Under the pieces are notes generated by a model. It was not told where the DNA came from and ran no database searches. It saw only the letters and a program-made list of their open reading frames with translations. A stretch of 15,345 nt of DNA from an uncultured Tissierellia bacterium (GTDB taxonomy: Bacteria > Bacillota > Clostridia > Tissierellales > Peptoniphilaceae): assembly GCA_947278105.1 (NCBI GenBank), contig CAMYOR010000010.1, positions 1-15,345 on the forward strand. The letters are read 5' to 3'. Both the position numbers and the translations under genes were made by a program. Below are positions 1 through 7,086 of this stretch, in pieces; within the stretch, counting starts at the first letter, position 1; each line of letters starts with the position of its first letter.

Positions 1-1
1 A

Positions 2-202
2 CCCTATACGGGAACAGCCTATACCCATACCTCAGATCAAAAGGAATGGTATGTGGGAAAAGGCCAGGTATTTGTTTTAGGGGATAACCGAGCGGAAGGA
101 GCCAGCCGAGACAGTCGGGCCTTCGGCCCGATTGAGGCGAGCGCCATTAAAGGGCATGCCTTTTTCCGTTACCTGCCACTGAGCCGAATGGGGGGGATTT
201 AA
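2..202 (+). CDS. lepB: Type I signal peptidase (SPase I, S26 family), C-terminal fragment
   Basis: This is the last 66 codons of a gene that begins before the window. The visible part contains VFVLGDNR and, a few residues later, SRDSRAFGPI. These match the conserved C-terminal box of type I signal peptidases, which cleave signal peptides from exported proteins at the outer face of the membrane. The catalytic Ser and Lys and the membrane anchor would lie upstream and cannot be checked. Compared with the usual GDNRxxSxDSR, the spacing between GDNR and the following Ser is two residues longer (AEGA). The frame ends in TAA one base before the lepA ATG, so the two genes are probably co-transcribed. 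The family call is firm; which paralogue it is (sip or lepB) is open. Confidence 0.9.
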   Translation, partial: PYTGTAYTHTSDQKEWYVGKGQVFVLGDNRAEGASRDSRAFGPIEASAIKGHAFFRYLPLSRMGGI

Positions 203-203
203 A

Positions 204-2015
204 ATGTCCTATCAAAGTGAACAAATTCGAAATTTTTGCATTATTGCCCACATTGACCATGGGAAATCCACTCTGGCCGACCGCCTTATTGAGGATACGG
301 GCACGGTAACAAAAAGAGAAATGAAAGAACAGATTTTGGATTCCATGGACCTTGAAAGGGAGAGGGGAATCACCATCAAGCTCAAGGCCGTCAAGCTTTT
401 TTACCAGGCTAAAGATAGGAAAGTCTACGTCTTAAACCTGATTGACACACCGGGACACGTGGATTTTAATTATGAAGTTTCCCGATCCCTTGCGGCCTGC
501 GAGGGAGCGATATTGATCGTAGATGCCTCCCAGGGAGTGGAAGCCCAGACTCTGGGAAACACCTATCTTGCGATGGACCAGAACCTTGAAATTCTTCCTG
601 TGATTAACAAAATTGATCTTCCATCGGCGGATGTTGAATTTACTAAAGAAGAGATTGAGGAAGTTTTGGGCTTTGACACGGACGATATTCCCCTTATTTC
701 GGCAAAAAACGGGGTAAATATCGGGGATGTTTTGGAAGACATTGTGAAAAATGTTCCTCCGCCTGCAGGAAAAGCCGATGGGCCGTTAAAAGCTCTGATT
801 TTTGATTCCTACTATGATTTTTACAAGGGAGTTGTCCTTTTTGTTCGGGTGATTGACGGAGCTCTCCGGCCGGGGATGACTATCCGCCTTATGGCGACAG
901 GAAAAGAGTACCTGGTCGATGAAGTGGGCTATAATGCGGGGACCCATGTCCCTACGGAAGAACTGATTACCGGGGATGTCGGATATGTTGTCGCCGCAAT
1001 TAAAACCGTGGGCGATGCCCGGGTGGGCGATACGCTCACCGATGCTCAAAACCCAGCAAAGGATCCCCTGCCTGGCTACCATGAGGTTCTTCCTATGGTC
1101 TACGCCGGTATTTACCCTTCAGAAACAGAAAGCGTTAATTCGGTCCGGGATGCCCTGGAGAAACTCCAGGTCAACGATGCCTCCCTGGTTTTTGAAAAGG
1201 AAAGCTCGATTGCCCTGGGCTTTGGCTTTCGCTGTGGTTTTTTGGGGATGCTTCATATGGAGATCGTCCAGGAAAGATTGGCCAGAGAATTTAACTTGGA
1301 TATTATTTCCACGGCTCCTTCGGTAATCTACAAGGTTCATAACCACGACGGAAAAGTGGTGGAAATCCAGAATCCGGCTGATTTCCCGGATCCCACCGCT
1401 TATGATTATGTTGAAGAGCCCATCGCCAAAGTTTCTGTGCTGACTCCCAATGATTTTGTGGGTACGGTCATGGACCTCTGCCAGGAGAGACGGGGGATTT
1501 ACAAGAGCATGGAATACCTGGATACCCGGCGGGTGGAAATTTACTATGAAATTCCATTAAATGAAGTCATCTATAATTTCTTTGATGCCTTAAAATCGAA
1601 GACCCGGGGTTATGCGTCACTCGATTATGAAATCAAAGATTATGAAAGATCGGACCTCGTCAAACTGGATATTCTGATCAATGGAGAGCCTGTGGATGCC
1701 CTTTCACTGATTGTCCACGAATCCAGAGCCTACAGCGAAGGAAGAAGGATCTGCCAGAAGCTCAAAGAGGAGATTCCCCGCCATCAATTCCCCATTCCGA
1801 TCCAGGCCGCTCAGGGAGGACGGATTATCGCCCGGGAGACGGTTTCTGCAGTGCGAAAGGATGTCTTAGCCAAGTGCTATGGGGGGGACATTTCCAGAAA
1901 AAAGAAGCTTTTGGAAAAACAAAAAGAAGGCAAAAAGAGAATGCAGCAGGTGGGAACGGTTTCGGTCCCCAAGACCGCCTTTCTCTCCGTTCTCAAATAT
2001 GATGAAAATGATTGA
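204..2015 (+). CDS. lepA: Translation elongation factor 4 (LepA)
   Basis: EF4 is a ribosome-associated GTPase related to EF-G and thought to act on stalled or mis-translocated ribosomes. The 603-residue protein is full length for the family. The GTPase motifs are intact: P-loop AHIDHGKST at 15-23, switch I region with RERGITIK at 52-59, DTPGH at 81-85, and NKID at 135-138. The LepA-specific C-terminal part follows, including GGDISRKKKLLEKQKEGKKR and the ending VSVPKTAFLSVLK. The ATG at 204 gives the standard N-terminus (IRNFCIIAHIDHGKST close to the start) and has a G-rich stretch upstream as a possible ribosome binding site. The gene starts one base after the signal peptidase stop and its last 17 bases overlap the start of hemW, so it is the middle of a tight cluster. 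Confidence 0.97.
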   Translation: MSYQSEQIRNFCIIAHIDHGKSTLADRLIEDTGTVTKREMKEQILDSMDLERERGITIKLKAVKLFYQAKDRKVYVLNLIDTPGHVDFNYEVSRSLAACEGAILIVDASQGVEAQTLGNTYLAMDQNLEILPVINKIDLPSADVEFTKEEIEEVLGFDTDDIPLISAKNGVNIGDVLEDIVKNVPPPAGKADGPLKALIFDSYYDFYKGVVLFVRVIDGALRPGMTIRLMATGKEYLVDEVGYNAGTHVPTEELITGDVGYVVAAIKTVGDARVGDTLTDAQNPAKDPLPGYHEVLPMVYAGIYPSETESVNSVRDALEKLQVNDASLVFEKESSIALGFGFRCGFLGMLHMEIVQERLAREFNLDIISTAPSVIYKVHNHDGKVVEIQNPADFPDPTAYDYVEEPIAKVSVLTPNDFVGTVMDLCQERRGIYKSMEYLDTRRVEIYYEIPLNEVIYNFFDALKSKTRGYASLDYEIKDYERSDLVKLDILINGEPVDALSLIVHESRAYSEGRRICQKLKEEIPRHQFPIPIQAAQGGRIIARETVSAVRKDVLAKCYGGDISRKKKLLEKQKEGKKRMQQVGTVSVPKTAFLSVLKYDEND

Positions 2016-3222
2016 TCCACGCTGGCCCCTGGGCCTTTATCTTCATATTCCCTTTTGCAAGGAAAGATGTTCCTACTGTGACTTTTTGACCTTTCCCCAT
2101 GCAGAAGACCTAAAAGCCCCTTACATTGAAGCTCTGTGCCGGGAACTGGAAACCTTTGCCCGCCGGGGCTTTTTTAAACCCTATTTTGTCGATACGATCT
2201 ATCTTGGGGGAGGGACCCCGTCCATCCTGCCGGCCCCTCTTTTGGAAAAGCTTCTGACGGCGATTCGAAAATATGTCCCCTTCGGCCCGGAAGGAGGGCC
2301 CCGGGAATGGACTCTTGAAGCAAATCCGGGAGATCTTACCGGGGATAAGATAGAAAGTTTAAGAGAAGGGGGAATTAACCGCATTTCTTTGGGCCTTCAG
2401 ACCCTAAACCCATCCCTTCTTTCCCTCTGCAAAAGGTTTTACGGAGAAGAAGAAATCTGCCGGGACCTGGAAGACCTTCAAAAGGCAGGAATCCGACGGG
2501 TGAGTTTTGATTATATCTATGGCCTGCCGGGGCAGACGAAAGAGGATATTGATAAAGATCTCTCCTTTATAAAAAAAACCCGCCCTGGCCATATCTCTTG
2601 GTATGGCCTGATAGTGGAAGAAAAAACCCTCTTAAAATACTGGATCGACAAAAAAAAGATTGTTCCCCTGACGGAAGACCAGGAGCTATTTTTGATGAAA
2701 AGGGCATTTGAGGGGCTGGAAAACTTAGGCTATCGCCGTTATGAAATTTCAAACTTTGCTTTTGAAGGGGAAGAGTCCATCCATAATTTAAAATATTGGT
2801 CCGGGGAGGAGTATCTGGGCCTGGGCCTGGGGGCTTCTTCTTATATCCGGAAAGAGAGATTTACCGAAACGAGAAATCTTCATTTATATGTAAAAGAAGC
2901 AATGGAAGGAAAGATTTCCTGGATCCGGGAGAAGAGAAGGGCCGAAGATGATCTTTTTGAACAGGTCATGATGGGCCTTCGAAAAATCCGAGGAATGGAC
3001 TTCGCTGACTTTGAGGGAAAAAACGGATGCTCTCTTCTTTCCTACGGAGGAAATTTTTTTAAAAAAGCGAGAGAAGAAGGACTTCTGGATTGGGACACAG
3101 AAAGACTTTGGCTGAGCCCCCGGGGACTGGACCTTCAAAATCTCTTTTTGACAAATTTTCTTATTTTCTTAGAAAACCGCAATAAAACAGCCCCAGCTTT
3201 TCCCCGTGAGGAAAATCCATAA
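1999..3222 (+). CDS. hemW: HemW-type radical SAM protein (heme chaperone / HemN-like)
   Basis: This is a radical SAM protein of the HemN/HemW group. HemW binds heme and is regarded as a heme chaperone; it is often mis-annotated as coproporphyrinogen III oxidase. Near the N-terminus HIPFCKERCSYCDF holds the cluster motif CxxxCxxC (Cys20, 24, 27). Phe29 stands where true HemN has a fourth Cys, which favours HemW. GGGTPS (about residue 70) is the SAM-binding glycine motif, and YEISNFA followed by HNLKYW is typical of HemW. Three in-frame ATGs (1999, 2002, 2008) lie inside the end of lepA, without a clear Shine-Dalgarno. Translation probably depends on coupling to lepA. I use the first; the protein is then 407 residues, slightly longer than most HemW. 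The exact start is uncertain by a few codons. Confidence 0.92.
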   Translation: MMKMIDPRWPLGLYLHIPFCKERCSYCDFLTFPHAEDLKAPYIEALCRELETFARRGFFKPYFVDTIYLGGGTPSILPAPLLEKLLTAIRKYVPFGPEGGPREWTLEANPGDLTGDKIESLREGGINRISLGLQTLNPSLLSLCKRFYGEEEICRDLEDLQKAGIRRVSFDYIYGLPGQTKEDIDKDLSFIKKTRPGHISWYGLIVEEKTLLKYWIDKKKIVPLTEDQELFLMKRAFEGLENLGYRRYEISNFAFEGEESIHNLKYWSGEEYLGLGLGASSYIRKERFTETRNLHLYVKEAMEGKISWIREKRRAEDDLFEQVMMGLRKIRGMDFADFEGKNGCSLLSYGGNFFKKAREEGLLDWDTERLWLSPRGLDLQNLFLTNFLIFLENRNKTAPAFPREENP

Positions 3223-3237
3223 GATTCTATAAATTCC

Positions 3238-3266
3238 TTGACAGGAAAGCAAAATTCCTTTATTAT
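3238..3266 (+). promoter_or_regulatory. Sigma-A type promoter of the hrcA-grpE-dnaK operon
   Basis: A -35 box TTGACA (3238-3243) and a -10 box TATTAT (3261-3266) are separated by exactly 17 nt. The promoter begins 16 nt after the hemW stop. Transcription should start near 3273, inside the CIRCE operator, which is the usual arrangement for HrcA-repressed promoters. Confidence 0.9.
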
Positions 3267-3270
3267 TACA

Positions 3271-3297
3271 TTAGCACTCAGGAAAGAAGAGTGATAA
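3271..3297. promoter_or_regulatory. CIRCE operator (HrcA binding site)
   Basis: The left arm TTAGCACTC (3271-3279), a 9-nt spacer and the right arm GAGTGATAA (3289-3297) match the CIRCE consensus TTAGCACTC-N9-GAGTGCTAA with one mismatch (A for C) in the right arm. It lies at the predicted transcription start and just upstream of hrcA, so HrcA would repress its own operon. The transcribed repeat could also affect stability of the mRNA 5' end. Confidence 0.95.
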
Positions 3298-3331
3298 CAA
3301 GTTGTGGAGCAAATGGAAAGGAGCATGGCCC

Positions 3332-4357
3332 ATGGAGATGGATGATCGAAAATATTTTATCTTAGGGGCCGTCCTCCGTTCTTATTTAGAAGACCGGGAA
3401 CCGATTGGCTCCAGGACCCTGAAAAGAAATTTTCAGATGGATGTTTCAGCGGCAACGATCCGCAACGAGATGAGCGATTTGGAAGCCCTGGGCTACCTGG
3501 AAAAGACCCACACCTCATCGGGCAGGGTGCCCTCTGAAAAGGCCTTCCGCTGGTATGTTGATGAAATTTTGAAAAGAGGATGGGACAAGGATTCCATTCC
3601 CCAGCTTCCCACCCGGGCTTTAATCAGCGAGACCAATGATCCCAAAAAGCTCATTTCTTCCGTTCTGACCTTTCTTTCAGATATCACGAATACCACAAGC
3701 CTGGCTCTTCTTCCAGGCAGAGAAGAAGATATCCTTCAAAAGATCCGCTTTATCCCCCTCTCAGACCAGAATGTATTAATTCTCTTTGTTTTTCGGTCTA
3801 AGTTCATTCATACCGAGCTGGTTCATCTTACGGATGGTTACACCGAGGCCCGGCTGAAAAGAGCAGGGGAAATCTTTAGCGAGCTTTTAGAAGACCGACC
3901 CTTGATTGACATTGACGACTTTCTTCATTCCCCTTTTTTCAGCGGGGAATATGTCTGTGGAAATGTTGTCAGTGAGCTGGTTCCCATTATCCGGGAGATC
4001 ATCCGCTCTCATCGGGAGCCTTCGATGATCATTGAGGGACTGGCCAAACTCTACCAGTCTCCGGAGGCAGATTCGGAAAAGATCACCTTCTTTATTGACC
4101 AGCTCCGTCAGGAAAAGCAAATGGTCAATTATCTGAAAAGCTTTGAAGGGCAGGAAGAGATTTCCGTTCGGATTGGTTCAGAGAATCTTCCCGACTGGCT
4201 TCAGGAATCCACTCTCATTGTGGCGCCCTATAAAATCAGCGGGAATTTCCATGGGGCCCTCGGGGTGATCGGTCCCATTATTATGCCCTACAGAACGGTG
4301 ATGAATGATGTTTCCCGGATGGGAAGGTACGTCAATTCCATCACCATGCGTAAGTAA
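3332..4357 (+). CDS. hrcA: Heat-inducible transcription repressor HrcA
   Basis: HrcA is the repressor of class I heat-shock genes; it binds CIRCE and its activity is tuned by the GroEL chaperonin. The ATG at 3332 has AAAGGAG (3317-3323) at 8 nt spacing and gives 341 residues, the usual family size. An upstream in-frame TTG at 3302 adds ten atypical residues and lies within 5 nt of CIRCE, so it is less likely. The N-terminal winged-helix domain is clear: LRSYLEDREPIGSRTL and then VSAATIRNEMSDLEALGYL, followed by HTSSGRVPSEKAFRWYVD. The C-terminal part contains the conserved region around IGPIIMPYRTVMNDVS. It is the first gene after the promoter and CIRCE, and grpE follows 13 nt after the stop. 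Confidence 0.97.
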   Translation: MEMDDRKYFILGAVLRSYLEDREPIGSRTLKRNFQMDVSAATIRNEMSDLEALGYLEKTHTSSGRVPSEKAFRWYVDEILKRGWDKDSIPQLPTRALISETNDPKKLISSVLTFLSDITNTTSLALLPGREEDILQKIRFIPLSDQNVLILFVFRSKFIHTELVHLTDGYTEARLKRAGEIFSELLEDRPLIDIDDFLHSPFFSGEYVCGNVVSELVPIIREIIRSHREPSMIIEGLAKLYQSPEADSEKITFFIDQLRQEKQMVNYLKSFEGQEEISVRIGSENLPDWLQESTLIVAPYKISGNFHGALGVIGPIIMPYRTVMNDVSRMGRYVNSITMRK

Positions 4358-4370
4358 TAAGGAGGTAGAG

Positions 4371-4949
4371 ATGGCCAAGGACCAGAAAGAAAAGCTAGAA
4401 ACAATCGAAGCTGAACTGGCAGACCAGGAAGAGACGGCAAGAGCCGATGAAGAATTAATAAACAATGGCCAAGGGGATCCCGAAAGGTCGGAAGAGAGAT
4501 CAGAAATATCGGACGATGCCAAAAAGAGGGACCAGGAGCTTTATGAACTTAAAGATCAAGTTCTCCGGGTCCAGGCCGAGTTTATGAATTATAAAAAAAG
4601 AGTCGAAAGAGATCGGGCCGAGCTTGTCCAATTTGCCAATGAAAAGCTCATTATTGAGCTTATTGCGGTTTTGGATAACTTTTACCGGGCTCTTGCGACC
4701 GAAAAGGAACACGATAACTTCTTTGAGGGAATGGAATTGATCTTTCAACAGCTTTCCAAGGTATTGGAGGATAACGGAGTTGAAGAATTCACCGCCGATG
4801 GGGAGGAATTTGATCCGAACCTCCATCATGCAGTCCTTATGGAAGAAAGCGAGGAGCTGGAATCCGGAAAGGTGATTGAAACCCTGCAAAGAGGCTACAA
4901 GCTCAACGGCAAACTGGTCCGTCCTGCCATGGTCAAAGTGGCAAAGTAA
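4371..4949 (+). CDS. grpE: Nucleotide exchange factor GrpE
   Basis: GrpE releases ADP from DnaK and sets the pace of the DnaK-DnaJ chaperone cycle. The ATG at 4371 follows AAGGAGG (4359-4365) and gives 192 residues. An in-frame ATG further upstream lies inside hrcA and is not needed. The first 50 or so residues are highly acidic and low in complexity, as in other GrpE proteins. A long helical segment follows, with RVQAEFMNYKKRVERDR and LIIELIAVLDNF. The C-terminal beta domain has GEEFDPNLHHAV and ends in the family signature GYKLNGKLVRPAMVKVAK. The gene is second in the CIRCE-controlled operon. The 102-105 nt to dnaK hold a stem-loop. Confidence 0.97.
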   Translation: MAKDQKEKLETIEAELADQEETARADEELINNGQGDPERSEERSEISDDAKKRDQELYELKDQVLRVQAEFMNYKKRVERDRAELVQFANEKLIIELIAVLDNFYRALATEKEHDNFFEGMELIFQQLSKVLEDNGVEEFTADGEEFDPNLHHAVLMEESEELESGKVIETLQRGYKLNGKLVRPAMVKVAK

Positions 4950-4988
4950 ACCAGTATGATATAGAAATTACAAGGATTCATCTTGATG

Positions 4989-5012
4989 CCGGCACTTTTC
5001 AAAAAGGGCCGG
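4989..5012 (+). promoter_or_regulatory. Stem-loop between grpE and dnaK
   Basis: CCGGC-A-CTTTT (4989-4999) can pair with AAAAG-G-GCCGG (5002-5012) to form a 10-bp stem with one A/G mismatch and a very tight turn; the inner pairs may open into a larger loop. No U-tract follows, so it does not look like a terminator. It may mark mRNA processing or protect the dnaK message. The role is inferred; only the potential to pair is seen. Confidence 0.55.
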
Positions 5013-5054
5013 ACAGGGATAAGAAATATTTCCAATGACTGAGGAGGTCAGATG

Positions 5055-6914
5055 ATGAGCAAGATTATTGGCATTGATTTAGGAACAACCAACTCTGCGG
5101 TTGCTGTTATGGAAGGCGGCAGCCCAACGATTGTTGCGAATATTGAAGGAAATCGGACCACCCCTTCGGTGGTTGCCTTCACTAAAGATGGAGAGCGTCT
5201 GGTCGGAGAAACGGCTAAGCGTCAGGCAATCATGAACCCAGACCGAACGATTGCCTCCATTAAGAGAGATATGGGAACGGACCGAAAAATTAACATTGAC
5301 GGGAAGGCTTACACCCCCGAAGAAATTTCGGCCATGATTTTACAAAAATTAAAGTCGGATACAGAAGCCTATCTGGGCGAAGAAGTAAAAGAAGCGGTGA
5401 TTACTGTCCCGGCATATTTTACGGATGCTCAGCGCCAGGCGACCAAGGATGCCGGAAGGATTGCCGGACTTGAAGTAAAGAGAATTATCAATGAGCCCAC
5501 AGCGGCGGCCCTTGCCTATGGAATGGATAAGGAAACCAGCCAGGCCAAGATCATGGTCTACGACTTGGGCGGCGGCACCTTTGATGTGTCCATCCTTGAA
5601 GTTGGGGATGGAGTCTTTGAAGTGCTGGCAACCCGCGGCAACAACCGGCTGGGCGGGGATGATTTTGATAAGGTCGTCATGGACTATATCGCGGATCAGT
5701 TTAAAAAGGAAAATGGGGTGGATCTACTGAAGGATCCCACCAGTGCCCAGCGGCTGAAGGATGCAGCGGAAAAGGCAAAAAAAGAACTTTCTTCCGCCCT
5801 TACCGCCAACATTAGTCTGCCCTTTATTACGGCTGTAAACGGACAGCCTGCCCACCTTAATATGGACCTTACCCGGGCAAAATTTGAAGAGTTGACCTCT
5901 GCTTTGGTCAAAAAGACGGAAGACCCGGTTCGGGATGCCTTAGCCGATGCAAAGATCAGTTCCAGTGACCTAGATAAGGTATTGCTGGTGGGCGGATCCA
6001 CCCGGATTCCTGCGGTTCAGGAGTCTGTGAAAAAGCTGACCGGTAAGGATCCCCAAAAGGATATCAACCCGGATGAATGTGTTGCCATGGGTGCGGCGAT
6101 TCAGGGGGGAGTTTTAAGCGGAGAGGTAAAAGACCTTCTGCTCCTGGATGTAACTCCTCTGTCCCTGGGCCTGGAAACCCTTGGCGGGGTCATGACCATC
6201 CTCATTCCCAGAAATACCACCATCCCAACCAAAAAAAGTCAGGTCTTTACAACGGCTGCTGACAATCAGACAACCGTGGACATCCACGTCTTACAGGGTG
6301 AGCGAGAATTTGCCCAAGACAACACCACCTTAGGCAGGTTCCAGCTGTCGGGAATCCCACCGGCAAGAAGAGGGATCCCACAGATTGAGGTGACCTTTGA
6401 TATTGATGCGAACGGCATTGTCAATGTAACGGCCGTCGATAAGGGCACCGGAAAAGCACAGAATATCACCATCACTTCTTCGACGAACCTTACTGAGGAA
6501 GAAATCAACCGCCGGGTCCATGAGGCGGAACAGTTTGAAGCCGAGGATAAAAAGAAAAAGGACCTGGTGGAGGCCAAAAACCAGGCGGAGTCTCTCATTT
6601 ATCAGACCGAAACCACGATGAAGGAAGCAGCCGGCGCAGTGGATGAGGCAGAGAAAAAACGGGTAGAGGAAAAGCTTCAGGATCTTAAGACTGTCAAGGA
6701 TTCCGATCGTATTGAGGAGATCAAAACAAAGAGCGAAGCTCTCTTAGATGAACTCAATAAGGTTTCACAGGCAATGTACCAAAAGGCTTCCGCAAATCAA
6801 GGCCAAGCAGGCCCTCAGGCCGGACAGGCCGGGCCGTCCAGCCAGCCCAAGGACGATGTTGTCGATGCGGATTATGAAGTCGTTGACGATGACGATGATA
6901 AAAAAGCCAATTAA
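5055..6914 (+). CDS. dnaK: Molecular chaperone DnaK (Hsp70)
   Basis: DnaK is the ATP-dependent Hsp70 chaperone that binds exposed hydrophobic segments. Two adjacent ATGs (5052, 5055) follow AGGAGGT (5042-5048); the second has the better 6-nt spacing and gives the normal MSKIIGIDLGTTNS N-terminus, 619 residues. Visible motifs are phosphate-1 GIDLGTTN (6-13), phosphate-2 VYDLGGGTFDVSI (about 168-180), adenosine motif LVGGSTRIPAV (about 311), and the interdomain linker DLLLLDVTPLS (about 358-368). The substrate-binding domain and helical lid follow, ending in a Gln/Gly/Pro-rich tail and VVDADYEVVDDDDD. Residue 15 is Ala where E. coli and B. subtilis DnaK have Cys. It is the last gene before a strong terminator and so the end of the CIRCE-controlled unit. 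Confidence 0.98.
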   Translation: MSKIIGIDLGTTNSAVAVMEGGSPTIVANIEGNRTTPSVVAFTKDGERLVGETAKRQAIMNPDRTIASIKRDMGTDRKINIDGKAYTPEEISAMILQKLKSDTEAYLGEEVKEAVITVPAYFTDAQRQATKDAGRIAGLEVKRIINEPTAAALAYGMDKETSQAKIMVYDLGGGTFDVSILEVGDGVFEVLATRGNNRLGGDDFDKVVMDYIADQFKKENGVDLLKDPTSAQRLKDAAEKAKKELSSALTANISLPFITAVNGQPAHLNMDLTRAKFEELTSALVKKTEDPVRDALADAKISSSDLDKVLLVGGSTRIPAVQESVKKLTGKDPQKDINPDECVAMGAAIQGGVLSGEVKDLLLLDVTPLSLGLETLGGVMTILIPRNTTIPTKKSQVFTTAADNQTTVDIHVLQGEREFAQDNTTLGRFQLSGIPPARRGIPQIEVTFDIDANGIVNVTAVDKGTGKAQNITITSSTNLTEEEINRRVHEAEQFEAEDKKKKDLVEAKNQAESLIYQTETTMKEAAGAVDEAEKKRVEEKLQDLKTVKDSDRIEEIKTKSEALLDELNKVSQAMYQKASANQGQAGPQAGQAGPSSQPKDDVVDADYEVVDDDDDKKAN

Positions 6915-6961
6915 ACCTATTTGATCACAGGAAAAGGGCCGATTAAAAAGAATAAGGCAGG

Positions 6962-6984
6962 GCCGGGCAAAAGCCCGGCTTTTT
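6962..6984 (+). terminator. Rho-independent terminator after dnaK
   Basis: GCCGGGC (6962-6968), an AAAA loop and GCCCGGC (6973-6979) form a perfect GC-rich 7-bp stem, followed directly by five T residues (6980-6984). It lies 47 nt after the dnaK stop and upstream of the dnaJ promoter. Confidence 0.9.
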
Positions 6985-7025
6985 GCCTGTGAAAAGGTCC
7001 GCAAAAAGAGATTCGGCGGCTGACG

Positions 7026-7054
7026 TTGTTCTCCAAGGGCCGAAAAGCTATAAT
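7026..7054 (+). promoter_or_regulatory. Sigma-A type promoter for dnaJ
   Basis: A -35 box TTGTTC (7026-7031) and a perfect -10 box TATAAT (7049-7054) are separated by 17 nt. Transcription would start near 7061, giving a leader of about 26 nt before the TTG start. No CIRCE repeat is visible around it. Confidence 0.75.
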
Positions 7055-7086
7055 GAAGTCTCGGACAGATGAGGAAGGAGAATAAG

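Noticed and set aside
1879..1998. Longer hemW start at 1879
   Set aside because: The extra 40 residues are a frame-shifted reading of the end of lepA, basic and unlike HemW. The ATGs at 1999-2008 give the normal N-terminus.
3302..3331. TTG start for hrcA at 3302
   Set aside because: It has no ribosome binding site and lies within 5 nt of CIRCE. ATG 3332 has an ideal site and gives the usual length.
5052..5054. First ATG of dnaK as start
   Set aside because: It is only 3 nt from the Shine-Dalgarno. The next ATG has better spacing and matches the family; the difference is one residue.
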